Assembly (NCBI RefSeq): GCF_010119975.1
Contig: NZ_CP048222.1
Span: 5,494,501-5,558,500, forward strand
Source of the DNA: Rhodocytophaga rosea
Lineage (GTDB): Bacteria; Bacteroidota; Bacteroidia; Cytophagales; 172606-1
Reading direction: 5' to 3'
Length of the DNA stretch: 64,000 nucleotides
The notes beneath the pieces are model-generated. The model had not been told where the DNA came from. It did not search any database and saw nothing but the letters and a program-made list of their open reading frames with translations. Positions 17,961-26,961 of the stretch are shown here, one piece after another; within the stretch, counting starts at the first letter, position 1; each line of letters begins with the position of its first letter. The position numbers and the translations under genes were made by a program.

Positions 17961-20735
17961 TTAGCGAAATAATTCATCGAAAGTGATGGATACATAATAC
18001 AGTCCGCCTACTGCCGGTGAACCATACGCCTGTACAATATATTGATTTGTCAAGTTGGAAGCGCCAAGCTTGAAAATGGATTTGATAGCCGGAACTTTGT
18101 AGCTGACCTGGGCATCCAGCATGTGGTAGGCCTGTATACGTCCTGGTTGCAGTTCATTAAAAGAACCTACCCAGTTGAAAGCATCCTGCCAGTGCCAGGC
18201 TACATTGAAGCCAACATTACCCAATACACTGGGATTGGAAATACTTAGATTGGTTTTGTAAGCAGGCGTATTAAATGCAGGGATATTGTTTGGATTGGCA
18301 TCTCTCAGGTTGAACTCCGTCCAGGTGGCATTTCCGCTGATAACAAAATTGGATGGCAAATAATAGGTTAATCCTAGTGTAGAACCTTGTACACTTACTT
18401 TATCTTTGGCATTCGTGTACAGCTGATAGGCTTGGCTTTTGCCATTCAATAATTCGGAAGCTGCCTGAGAATTAATACTTCCATCTGCATTTAATATCTG
18501 GCTCTGTGGCTGAATCACTACCTGGTTAAGGATAAAATCTGTATAGCTGCTGTAATAATAATTCAAATCTACTATCAGCTTTCTGCCCAGTAAACCTTTG
18601 TAGCCAATTTCGTAGCTTTCGATGCGTTCTGGTTTAATATAGGCCACATTTGATTTTTGCAGTAGACCTTTGTTTTTCTCAATTGCCTGAGGAGGTGGAG
18701 TACCAGCCCCTACATCAGCACCAAATGCACCGCCGAATGCGCCAACTGATGAAGCAGTAAACGTATTCTCATACACATTCATGCCTTTGCTGTTATTAGG
18801 AACGCCTCCTAAGATGGTAATGGGTCCGGCAAACAATTTGATATACTGGTCTACTGGCGTGGGATTGCGGAAACCAGATTGAAAAGAGGCCCGGAAGTTA
18901 TGGTTTTCTGTAGGAGAAAATACAGCTGATGCCCTGGGGGTAAATCTACCTTTGAAATTTTCGTTTTTGTCGTAGCGGCCAGAGGCGGTGAGTTTGAGTT
19001 TATTATCCAGTAGTTCTTTGGAAGCCTGCACAAAAGCACCATACTCATTGATTGTGATTCTCTCGTTTTTATCATCCAATAAAGTCCCATCTGTAAACAT
19101 ATCATACAGGCGGTAATTACCACCGACCAGTACATTTAGCACTTTGACTTGCTTGCTGAAGTCATACTGGCCTTCGGCATGATACAGTTTGCTGTTACTA
19201 AAGATACCGGCCCCAATCTGGCCGCCATAAATACCAGTTAATCTGTCTTTTTCCCGTTCGAACTCAGCAGTGCCAGGCTGAAAACGGCCTTCATCAGCAA
19301 ACCCACGGGCCGTCGAATGATTTTGAGCGGGTACATTGGAAATATTCCCGGTATACGCTGCTGTATAGCGCCCAAACCAGGTATCATCTGCTTTATCGGA
19401 AGAAACCACATTTCCGTCCAGATCTCTTACCCATGTTTTATTAATATGCTGACCAAGTGTACGGACATTATAGGAATCATGCGAATTTTCGATGGTTGTA
19501 TAAGCCCTTACAAAAAACTGGCTGCCCCGAAGTTCAACCCGGTGCTGTTGCAAGGTAAAATTATTGATAGAAAAACGGCTGCTGCCAGTATAATTAGCGG
19601 TACCCTGGCCAAAATTGTATTGATAAATCGCTTCCAGGTTACTGTTGATGCGGTAATGTAAAGCGCCGTTGAGTTTAAGGCTTTTCACCCGGTAATCTGC
19701 CAGGTATTTTTCCTCATAGCCGGTACGGGAAACCCTGCCAATGCCCGGAAGTGCTCTGGCTACTTCATCCCCATATATATTCATGGCATTTTTAGCTGGG
19801 TTCGATTCACCTCTTTGCTCAATGGGTGTCCTGGAATCTACATCTGTATAATTGGTGGCATTCCAGTCGAGGCCAGTCAGGTAAGAGGCATTGATTTTGA
19901 AAGCAAACCTATTGTTAATGGCTTTGGCATAACGCAGGGCTACATCATATACCGGCGAAGCATCGGTTGAAGGATCGCTTACATGATTGATACCCACTTT
20001 GGTCATGGCACTTAAGCCCTGAAACTGGAAAGGATCTTTGCTGCGCATCATCAATACACCGTTAAAGGCAACCGGGCCATACAGGGCAGAAGCTGCGCCG
20101 GGAATCAATTCTACGCTTTCTGCATCCAGGTCGGAAAGTCCGAATAAATTACCCACGGCAAAGTTGAGTCCGGGGGTCTGGTTATCTACGCCATCTACTA
20201 ATTGTAAAAAACGGCTGTTTCCAGTACCGGCAAAACCACGGGTATTGATGGCTTTATAGGTAAGCCCGCTGGTGACCATATCCAGCGATTTCATATGCTG
20301 CAAGCCATCGTAAAAATTAGCCGACGGTGTCTGTTGAATGCTGCGGATATCCATTTTTTCAATGCTTACCGGCGAGCGCATGATATTCTCTTCCACTCTG
20401 GAGGCGGAAATCACCACTTCCTGCATGAGGGTAGTTTGAGGAGAAAGAGAAATTGCTATACTCGTACTGGCGGCTGAAAGATCCACTTCCTGCCGTTCAT
20501 AGCCCACAGCTGATACAGTAAGCGTAAGAGGAAAAGATAGGTTAGTAGAAAGGCTGAATTCCCCTTTGTTGTCGGTTGTGGTACCAATGATGCTTCCTTT
20601 CACCCAGACATTAGCCCCAACCAGCCCCTGGCTGGAGGAACCATCTGTAATTTTTCCGGAAATCGTAGACTGGGCGTAAGTAAATCCGGAAAATAAAATC
20701 AACAGTAGAATTATGTAGTAGGAGAAATGTTTCAT
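17961..20735 (-). CDS. TonB-dependent outer-membrane receptor with CarboxypepD-reg domain
   Basis: 924 residues. Signal peptide ends at about residue 21 (FSGFTYAQ). A CarboxypepD-reg-like domain follows (TISGKITDGSSSQGLVGANV, about 23-105), then the plug (EVVISASRVEENIMRSPVSI, about 107; ALYGPVAFNGVLMM, about 223) and a 22-strand-type barrel ending in YYVSITFDELFR with the family's terminal aromatic region. There is no SusD-like partner, so it is not a SusCD glycan system. It is the third gene of the operon, 37 nt after AhpD-like copy B. The ligand is unknown. Confidence 0.93.
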   Translation of the reverse strand: MKHFSYYIILLLILFSGFTYAQSTISGKITDGSSSQGLVGANVWVKGSIIGTTTDNKGEFSLSTNLSFPLTLTVSAVGYERQEVDLSAASTSIAISLSPQTTLMQEVVISASRVEENIMRSPVSIEKMDIRSIQQTPSANFYDGLQHMKSLDMVTSGLTYKAINTRGFAGTGNSRFLQLVDGVDNQTPGLNFAVGNLFGLSDLDAESVELIPGAASALYGPVAFNGVLMMRSKDPFQFQGLSAMTKVGINHVSDPSTDASPVYDVALRYAKAINNRFAFKINASYLTGLDWNATNYTDVDSRTPIEQRGESNPAKNAMNIYGDEVARALPGIGRVSRTGYEEKYLADYRVKSLKLNGALHYRINSNLEAIYQYNFGQGTANYTGSSRFSINNFTLQQHRVELRGSQFFVRAYTTIENSHDSYNVRTLGQHINKTWVRDLDGNVVSSDKADDTWFGRYTAAYTGNISNVPAQNHSTARGFADEGRFQPGTAEFEREKDRLTGIYGGQIGAGIFSNSKLYHAEGQYDFSKQVKVLNVLVGGNYRLYDMFTDGTLLDDKNERITINEYGAFVQASKELLDNKLKLTASGRYDKNENFKGRFTPRASAVFSPTENHNFRASFQSGFRNPTPVDQYIKLFAGPITILGGVPNNSKGMNVYENTFTASSVGAFGGAFGADVGAGTPPPQAIEKNKGLLQKSNVAYIKPERIESYEIGYKGLLGRKLIVDLNYYYSSYTDFILNQVVIQPQSQILNADGSINSQAASELLNGKSQAYQLYTNAKDKVSVQGSTLGLTYYLPSNFVISGNATWTEFNLRDANPNNIPAFNTPAYKTNLSISNPSVLGNVGFNVAWHWQDAFNWVGSFNELQPGRIQAYHMLDAQVSYKVPAIKSIFKLGASNLTNQYIVQAYGSPAVGGLYYVSITFDELFR

Positions 20736-20772
20736 AAGAAATTAAGTAGCGATACACGTGATAAGAAAAAGT

Positions 20773-21336
20773 CTAAGAAGTTTTAAGATGATCATACCCC
20801 TGGGGCATCCGGGTATACCCATGGTGAACAATCCGGTCGCCCAGCCGCTGATAAAAAGCTGGATCTGTAGGCGTTACGCTGGCTAAGCCATCTACATATT
20901 TGTTATAGAGGCAAAACAGCGAAGCAATCAACACTGTATCATGAATTTCTATATCCGTAGCCCCGGCAGCTTTGGCCTGCTCAATAATACCGGTAGTCAC
21001 TTTTTTCCCAGACTGCTGGACAAGCCTTGCAATCTGGAGCAGTATTTTCATTTTCTCACTGACAGGTGCTTGCGAGGGATCATTTTTTACTGCTTCGCTG
21101 GTGGTATGGTCACCCAGCAGTAAATCGGCCGCTGCCGTATGGGCGGTTGTACAAAAGCGGCACTGGTTGCCGTGGGAAACGACTGTAGCAATCAGTTCGC
21201 GTTCGCCTTGGGTGAGGGTAGATTCTCCCCGCAATAAGATCTGGGTAAGATTCCGGATAGGCATCGCCGTATCGAGTCGGTATTCAAGTAAGCCGGTAAT
21301 GCCGGGCAAATGGTCAGGTAAAGGAATATGTGGCAT
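20773..21336 (-). CDS. AhpD-like carboxymuconolactone decarboxylase family protein (copy B)
   Basis: 187 residues. Same architecture as copies A and C: MPHIPLPDHLPGITGLLEYR start, GERELIATVVSHGNQ, the CRFCTTAH active-site box (about 73-80) and GATDIEIHDTVLIASLFCLYNKYVDGLASVTPT. Phe again precedes the second Cys. A paralogue, not a recent copy, since many positions differ. It lies 109 nt after copy C and 37 nt before the TonB-receptor gene. Confidence 0.88.
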   Translation of the reverse strand: MPHIPLPDHLPGITGLLEYRLDTAMPIRNLTQILLRGESTLTQGERELIATVVSHGNQCRFCTTAHTAAADLLLGDHTTSEAVKNDPSQAPVSEKMKILLQIARLVQQSGKKVTTGIIEQAKAAGATDIEIHDTVLIASLFCLYNKYVDGLASVTPTDPAFYQRLGDRIVHHGYTRMPQGYDHLKTS

Positions 21337-21445
21337 AATTTTGACAAAATGTTTCCTTGCTTTCCCAGCAGGGCTGGAAAAGGATTAAAATCAATGAATA
21401 TTAATGTAATTATAGCTGGTTGCGGAACTTGGGGAGGATGATCGA

Positions 21446-22000
21446 TTACATCGGTATAGGAACGGAATTTAAATATCCTTCTTCTGCCAGTCTCTTTCCA
21501 GCCTCTGCATACCGGTCTACCTGTTGAGGAGCAAAAGTGCCTAAGCCGTCTACGTAGCGGTTGAACATGCAAAAAGCAGCGGCGATTAATACCGTATCAT
21601 GGATCATATTGTCGGTAGCGCCTAAATTTCTGGCAGTTTCAATGTCTTCTGTCGTCACATTTCTGCCACTTTCTTTCACCTTACCTGCAATATTGAGCAG
21701 TGCCTGCATAACCGGCCTGATTTCCAGACCATCCGTTACACTGTCTCTGGTGACATCTATAAAGCGGGCAGGTTTTCCAAAATGAGATAAGGAAGCATTT
21801 AAATGAGTATTGGAGCAGAAAGTGCAGATATTCAGACGGGAAACATGCGCTGCAATGAGTTCCCGCTCAGCGGCAGATAAGCCTTCATTGGTTTGCAGAA
21901 GCACTTCGGCTACGCCATTCAAGGCTCTGGCCGTATGAGGCCACTGCATCATGAGTCCGACTATACCAGGCATGTTATTATTCAGGTGTACATGTGCCAT
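21446..22000 (-). CDS. AhpD-like carboxymuconolactone decarboxylase family protein (copy C), first gene of operon
   Basis: 184 residues. Start MAHVHLNNNMPGIVGLMMQW, then AERELIAAHVSRLNI, CTFCSNTH as the CxxC-x3-H box (about 77-84), and GATDNMIHDTVLIAAAFCMFNRYVDGLGTFAP. This is the promoter-proximal gene of the six-gene minus-strand unit, divergent from fumC across 263 bp. Members act in disulfide or peroxide chemistry or as decarboxylases; which applies here cannot be told from sequence. No good promoter match was found upstream (TATCTTTT near the start is a 7/8 match to the -7 element). Confidence 0.88.
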   Translation of the reverse strand: MAHVHLNNNMPGIVGLMMQWPHTARALNGVAEVLLQTNEGLSAAERELIAAHVSRLNICTFCSNTHLNASLSHFGKPARFIDVTRDSVTDGLEIRPVMQALLNIAGKVKESGRNVTTEDIETARNLGATDNMIHDTVLIAAAFCMFNRYVDGLGTFAPQQVDRYAEAGKRLAEEGYLNSVPIPM

Positions 22001-22263
22001 TACTAAAGATTTAGATTAAAAGGTGAAATAGTTTAATTTTTCAGGGATAAAAGATAGAAAGTAAAATTTTTTGATGCCCGGCAAATACTTCAATCTGCCC
22101 ATTTGTTATCTGAAAAAACGGTTTTATTGTTTGAATGTAAAGTTTATAATGAGAAGAGCTACCACCACCTGACGTTTGGTTTTTTAGGATTGCACTGCTT
22201 TTGCTGATTTCATTACTCATCCTCAACTTTTCTTTGTTAATTCGCAGACCAAAATTGAAGATT

Positions 22264-23658
22264 ATGGAATACCGCATAGAAAAAGACACGATGGGCGAGG
22301 TAAAAGTACCTGCCGACAAATATTGGGGTGCTCAAACCCAGCGTTCTAAAGAAAATTTTACCATTGGCGGACACCTGATGCCGGTGGAAATTATCCAGGC
22401 ATTTGCTATTCTGAAAAAAGCAGCGGCCAGAACCAACCAGGAACTAGGCGTATTACCTGCCGAAAAAGCAGATATTATTGCCCAGGTATGTGATGAAATC
22501 CTGGCCGGCAAACTCGATGACCAGTTTCCGCTGGTGGTATGGCAAACTGGTTCCGGTACACAATCCAATATGAATGTGAACGAGGTAGTGGCTAACCGGG
22601 CGCACGTACTGCTGGGTGGCAAATTATTGGATGACAAAAAGAAAATCCACCCAAACGATGATGTAAACAAATCGCAATCCTCGAATGATACTTTCCCTAC
22701 GGCGATGAGTATTGCTGCCTATAAACTGGTGGTGGAACATACCATTCCTATGGTGCAAAAGCTGCGTAATACCTTGCAGCAGAAATCTGAGGCATTTAAA
22801 GAAGTAGTAAAAATAGGCCGTACCCACTTTATGGATGCGACCCCCCTCACTTTAGGCCAGGAATTTTCAGGCTATGTAGCCCAGCTGGATCATGGCATAA
22901 AAGCCTTGCAGAATACCTTAGCTCATTTATCTGAACTTGCGCTGGGCGGAACAGCCGTAGGAACAGGACTGAATGCACCTAAAGGATATGCTGAACTGGT
23001 AGCGAAAAAAATCTCTGAATTTGCCGGACATTCTTTCAAAACGGCTCCGAATAAATTTGAATCCCTGGCTGCCCATGATGCTGCCGTGGCCACTTCTGGC
23101 GCTTTAAAAGGTTTAGCGGTAAGCCTGATGAAAATTGCCAACGACATCCGGATGCTTTCTTCCGGCCCAAGGTCTGGCATTGCCGAAATTCTGATTCCGG
23201 AAAATGAGCCTGGTTCTTCTATTATGCCCGGTAAAGTAAATCCAACCCAGGTAGAAGCCTTAACGATGGTGTGTGCCCAGGTAATTGGCAATGATGCAGC
23301 GATTACCATTGGCGGCATGAACGGCCATTTCGAACTGAATGTATTTAAACCAGTGATTATCTTTAACCTGCTGATGGCTGCCAGATTGATTGGCGATGCC
23401 TGTGATTCTTTCGATAAAAATTGTGCGATTGGTATTGATCCCAACTATCCGGTGATCGAGAAAAACCTGGAAAATTCACTGATGCTGGTTACCGCTCTTA
23501 ATCCGCATATTGGGTATGAAAATGCGGCTAAAATTGCCAAAAAAGCCCATAAAGAAGGCACCTCTCTGCGTCAGGCAGCACTGTCGCTCAATCTGCTCAC
23601 CAATGAACAATTCGACCAGTGGGTAATTGCCAAAGATATGATTGGAGAACTGAAATAG
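22264..23658 (+). CDS. fumC: Fumarate hydratase class II
   Basis: 464 residues from the ATG at 22264, close to the 467 of E. coli FumC. The frame is open upstream to 22201, but those 21 residues are hydrophobic and not family-like; homologues begin at [20 protein letters not shown]. Catalyses fumarate/malate interconversion in the TCA cycle. Seen: [14 protein letters not shown] (about 98), [12 protein letters not shown] (about 138), [17 protein letters not shown] (about 185) and [13 protein letters not shown] (about 317). A single-gene unit ending in a strong bidirectional hairpin. Confidence 0.97.
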   Translation: MEYRIEKDTMGEVKVPADKYWGAQTQRSKENFTIGGHLMPVEIIQAFAILKKAAARTNQELGVLPAEKADIIAQVCDEILAGKLDDQFPLVVWQTGSGTQSNMNVNEVVANRAHVLLGGKLLDDKKKIHPNDDVNKSQSSNDTFPTAMSIAAYKLVVEHTIPMVQKLRNTLQQKSEAFKEVVKIGRTHFMDATPLTLGQEFSGYVAQLDHGIKALQNTLAHLSELALGGTAVGTGLNAPKGYAELVAKKISEFAGHSFKTAPNKFESLAAHDAAVATSGALKGLAVSLMKIANDIRMLSSGPRSGIAEILIPENEPGSSIMPGKVNPTQVEALTMVCAQVIGNDAAITIGGMNGHFELNVFKPVIIFNLLMAARLIGDACDSFDKNCAIGIDPNYPVIEKNLENSLMLVTALNPHIGYENAAKIAKKAHKEGTSLRQAALSLNLLTNEQFDQWVIAKDMIGELK

Positions 23659-23675
23659 GCAAGGATTCCAAAATA

Positions 23676-23709
23676 ACAAATGGTCGGGTTAGAATACCCG
23701 ACCATTTGT
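23676..23709. terminator. Bidirectional terminator between fumC and the Mn-catalase gene
   Basis: Perfect 14-bp stem (ACAAATGGTCGGGT at 23676-23689 and its complement at 23696-23709) with a 6-nt loop. It is 17 nt past the fumC stop and 24 nt past the stop of the convergent catalase gene, so it can serve both. Confidence 0.8.
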
Positions 23710-23733
23710 TTATATCAGAATAAACGTATTACC

Positions 23734-24635
23734 TTAAAACTTAATGCCCATTTTAGCGGCAGCAGCGGCAAACATATCCGGATCAATTCCATCTGACCCA
23801 GGTGCATTCAGTTGAGGTTCTTCCTCCAGGTCGGGAGCCGGAACGCCTTCGGGCGAGCCGAATATCACTTCAAGCGGCTGGCCATCTTCCGGATGCGGAC
23901 CATTGAATATACTTCCTACCTGCTGATAATCATTCTGGCTAAAGGTATATAATATCCGGTGTAAGCCACTGGATTCATATTTACGGGTTTCCGGAAAAGC
24001 TTTATTACTCAGATCTGGCACAGGTACCAGTTTGGTAACGGCCACACCAGTGAGTTGCTCCAGCGCACGGGCATAAGCCACTACGTGTACGCCGCCACGA
24101 ACCAGCAGATAGCCTACCATTTCACGGGCTGTTGGGTCTGTTACCATTTCATAGGCCCGCATTTTATTGGCTCTCGCAGCGCATTCCAGAAAGAAATTAT
24201 GTAACAGATCCAGTTTCAGGTTGCCACTGCTGAATACATTCTGCCCAGTCCACCAGTCACGCATCGAATCCATTGGAAAGGAAGCCTGGCCACTGGCAAT
24301 AAAATGGCGGGAATTACGGGCATCAGTGGCTTTTTTCAAAGGGCCAGGTTCAGGATCAAATCCACGTTTGGTCGTTCCGGTCAGCAGCAGATTGATTGCA
24401 TAAGAAACTACTTCAATGTGGCCGTATTCTTCGCCGGCAATACTGTATATCAGGTCATAGAAAGGACGCAAACGCTTTCTTCCTCTGAAATTAAACGACT
24501 GGTAGGTATAATTCATTAAGGTTGACATTTCGCCAAATTTACCACCCAGCATTCCTGGATAGCAGCGGCATCATTGGGAGAGGGATTGCTGGGTTGGGGC
24601 AGCTCAATAGGCAGCCGGTCCATACGTAAGATCAT
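23734..24635 (-). pseudogene. Manganese catalase with N-terminal 1-nt frameshift
   Basis: The main frame (24552-23734, 272 residues) is clearly Mn-catalase. All five expected ligands are present, numbered from the internal ATG at 24552: E8 (LGGKFGEM), E42 and H45 (GEEYGHIE), E123 (FLECAARANK) and H156 (VRGGVHVV). The family's N-terminus is found just upstream in another frame: from the ATG at 24635 it reads MILRMDRLPIELPQPSNP and ends NDAAAIQE. After QE the expected LLGGKFGE continues in a different frame, consistent with one missing base near 24550-24555. The upstream frame then stops within about ten codons. This may be a real disabling mutation, a sequencing error, or a gene starting at the internal ATG without its N-terminal arm. 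Confidence 0.8.
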
Positions 24636-24788
24636 ATTAAGGTAGTTTGAGTTTTATAAAATGAATAATTATTTCCTGCATAAAAGGCAAATACAAGTGA
24701 GAGTTGTTATAATAAGTTTATCAATTTTGCTAAAATAGAATTTTTCTAATAAAATTTTTTTAAAAGTTACAGCCTAATTCGCCATCTT

Positions 24789-25820
24789 TTAACGATTGTT
24801 CCTTGTTGTATTTTTCTTTCGGGCTTTTCGTTTTGCCTGTCGCCTGCGGTCTTCCTGTTCCTGCATCTCAAGTACCATAGCAAGTACTTCATCCATATCA
24901 ATTTCCATATGAGGTTCTGGCTGAAGTTCCCTGGCAAGCGATGCGGGCATGATCCCAGTCTTCAGGAAAGTTTGCAATCCATCACGCAAAGCAGTAAGTC
25001 CGTCGATAGCCTGGTCCATATCATGGGTCATATATTGGAGCATACCATCATTCTTTTTCATGTGTTTATGCATTTTTCCTGCCTCCGAGCGGTTAATATT
25101 AGCTGTTTCTTTTTTTGTACGCCGCAACTGGGCATCCAGCAGTTCTATGTCTGACATCAGGCGGTCTATCTGTTTCTGGAGTTGGTCAATCAGGGAAACA
25201 GAATCAGTTACTTCGGCATACTCACTAGTTAGGTACTGGGCTTCAATGGCAAGTAATGCGGCCATGTCTCCATTTTTGTAAGCTTCATTGATGCGTTGCA
25301 TGAGGATATGCAGTTCCTCAGATTCTTTATTGTTTCTGGCTTTATCCGGATGAAAACGAGTGGCCAGTTTCAAAAATAACTTGCGGATATTTTGTCCTTC
25401 AATGGGTGCCGGGCTTACGGCAAAGGCGGAGAAAAAATCTGCCGACCGGGCTTCCTGTTCTTCCCAGGTATTTTCTCCTTCAGAGGTTTCTTTTTGTTCG
25501 GCTGGTGATTCAGTATCCATATCTTTCGCCATCTGTTTAAGTATCTTTTTCTCCCGCTTGGTTAATAATCTGGATGTACTGGCATCGGTGAGCAATTTTT
25601 GCAGTTCTTGTTGCAATTGTTTTAAAACAAGCATTTTCGCCTGTATCACAGCAAAAGCCTGCCTTTGTATAGCAATCATGTCTTCTTTTAATTGCTGTAT
25701 CTTTGATTTTTCAGTTTCCAGTTTTTTTAATAATGCCTGATATTTTTTCTGCAGCGATTTTAACTCAGCTTCTTTTTCGGTAAGTACAGGATTGATGATC
25801 AGTTCTTTTTTTACAGACAT
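24789..25820 (-). CDS. Coiled-coil J-domain protein
   Basis: 343 residues. Residues 10-110 are a long Lys/Glu/Gln-rich coiled coil. A J-domain-like segment follows at about 146-190: IRKLFLKLATRFHPDKARNN with the diagnostic HPD, then LMQRINEAYKNGD. A second coiled coil (about 210-250) and a very basic tail (RRQAKRKARKK) complete it. There is no G/F region or zinc finger, so this is a class C J-protein that should recruit DnaK to a particular client. It is an isolated single gene. Confidence 0.8.
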   Translation of the reverse strand: MSVKKELIINPVLTEKEAELKSLQKKYQALLKKLETEKSKIQQLKEDMIAIQRQAFAVIQAKMLVLKQLQQELQKLLTDASTSRLLTKREKKILKQMAKDMDTESPAEQKETSEGENTWEEQEARSADFFSAFAVSPAPIEGQNIRKLFLKLATRFHPDKARNNKESEELHILMQRINEAYKNGDMAALLAIEAQYLTSEYAEVTDSVSLIDQLQKQIDRLMSDIELLDAQLRRTKKETANINRSEAGKMHKHMKKNDGMLQYMTHDMDQAIDGLTALRDGLQTFLKTGIMPASLARELQPEPHMEIDMDEVLAMVLEMQEQEDRRRQAKRKARKKNTTRNNR

Positions 25821-26395
25821 GCCAATAGATTTTGGTGGTTGATGAATGTAAATCTAATAAGAAAGTACAAACTAGTTTTTTTGCAGTGTATCTCAAGGCC
25901 AAAACATTGTTTTAAAATTAATAGCAGCGATTTTATTTTCTTTAATTGAATTATCCATTTCATTAGTCTTATTCATTCAATCTGATATAAAGCCTATTTG
26001 AAAAATTAAATATATCAATCTGTACGGATACCCGAATAATATATGTCCATAGGTTGATCTGAAAAAAATATTATATTTTAATGGGAAATGTCAAAATATT
26101 TACGTTAATTAATTTCCCGTTTCTCTTATTAAAAGAGGCTTGACTTATTTAAACCAGCCTTTAAAGTATAAATAATCTTAAGTTTATTCCCTTTTTTAAG
26201 CAACCATTAGCCCGTGGAAACTTTGTTATGTTAAAATTTTATAGCTGAAAATTTCATTTATAACTAACATAAAATTAAAATATTACAAAAGTGTATTTTG
26301 TAAATTATTGATTATGAATAATAAATAATTATAAACATGCAACTTTGCGTAGTAAAATGAAGTAAAAAACTCATGTCTAATCGATTATTACCGCT
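25821..26395. other. AT-rich divergent intergenic region, 575 bp
   Basis: Very AT-rich, with no coding frame that looks real. Apart from a weak 7-bp inverted repeat (GGGAAAT at 26083-26089, ATTTCCC at 26112-26118), no clear hairpin or consensus promoter was found. It separates the J-domain gene (minus) from a small acidic protein gene (plus) and must contain both promoters. Confidence 0.4.
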
Positions 26396-26746
26396 ATGCA
26401 ACACACCCATCTTCAGAACCTGCAAAAATTTAAGGAATTCACATACATCGAGCCCCGGTTGAGGGATCTGTATGTAGAAATCAAGAACCTTAGCGAAAAG
26501 GATGTAGCCGCATATGGACTAGTAACCCGAATGTGGCTTGAAAAGTACAAGCCGCAATTGATGGAATTAGTAGGACATAACCGTCCTTACCAGGATGAAC
26601 TGGCTACCGATGAAGCGTATAAAGTAGCTTATAATGCGTTATTTAATGTGTTGCCTTACGGTAATATTGATGAAGAAGAATATGATGATGAGTTTGAGGA
26701 AGAATATGAATTTAAATCATGGTATGAACATTATCTGAATTATTGA
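26396..26746 (+). CDS. Small acidic protein of unknown function
   Basis: 116 residues, helical and charged. The last third is strongly acidic (DEEEYDDEFEEEYEF, about 92-106) and ends in WYEHYLNY. No signal peptide, membrane segment or known domain. The acidic tail suggests a protein-binding or nucleic-acid-mimicking role, but that is conjecture. It stands alone after a 575-bp spacer and is followed by a strong hairpin at 26892. Confidence 0.65.
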   Translation: MQHTHLQNLQKFKEFTYIEPRLRDLYVEIKNLSEKDVAAYGLVTRMWLEKYKPQLMELVGHNRPYQDELATDEAYKVAYNALFNVLPYGNIDEEEYDDEFEEEYEFKSWYEHYLNY

Positions 26747-26891
26747 TACCCCAAATGCTGATTTTTTGTGTTTTATACATGTATAGTTAATTTTTTTCGC
26801 ACACGCTATATGTTTGTGTGCCCTATTTTTATATGTAGAACACCCTGACAGGGTACAAGAAATTTTTATAAAACCGGAAGTAGCACTATAT

Positions 26892-26933
26892 AACAAACCT
26901 GGCTTTGTGATAGCTCACAAAGCCAGGTTTGTT
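26892..26933. terminator. Perfect 19-bp hairpin terminator
   Basis: Arms 26892-26910 and 26915-26933 are exact complements around the loop TAGC. It lies between the acidic-protein gene (plus, stop 26746) and ldhA (minus, stop 26962), so it may end both transcripts. The stem is unusually long. Confidence 0.8.
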
Positions 26934-26961
26934 TTGTTGTAGAGGGATATGTAGAGGTTAT

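Noticed and set aside
22201-22263. 21-residue N-terminal extension of fumC
   Set aside because: Hydrophobic and unlike any FumC start; the ATG at 22264 gives the family's N-terminus and length.
22923-23444. Long open frame (173 codons) on the minus strand inside fumC
   Set aside because: It lies antisense to a highly conserved fumC, has no start context or family resemblance, and is a shadow of biased codon use.
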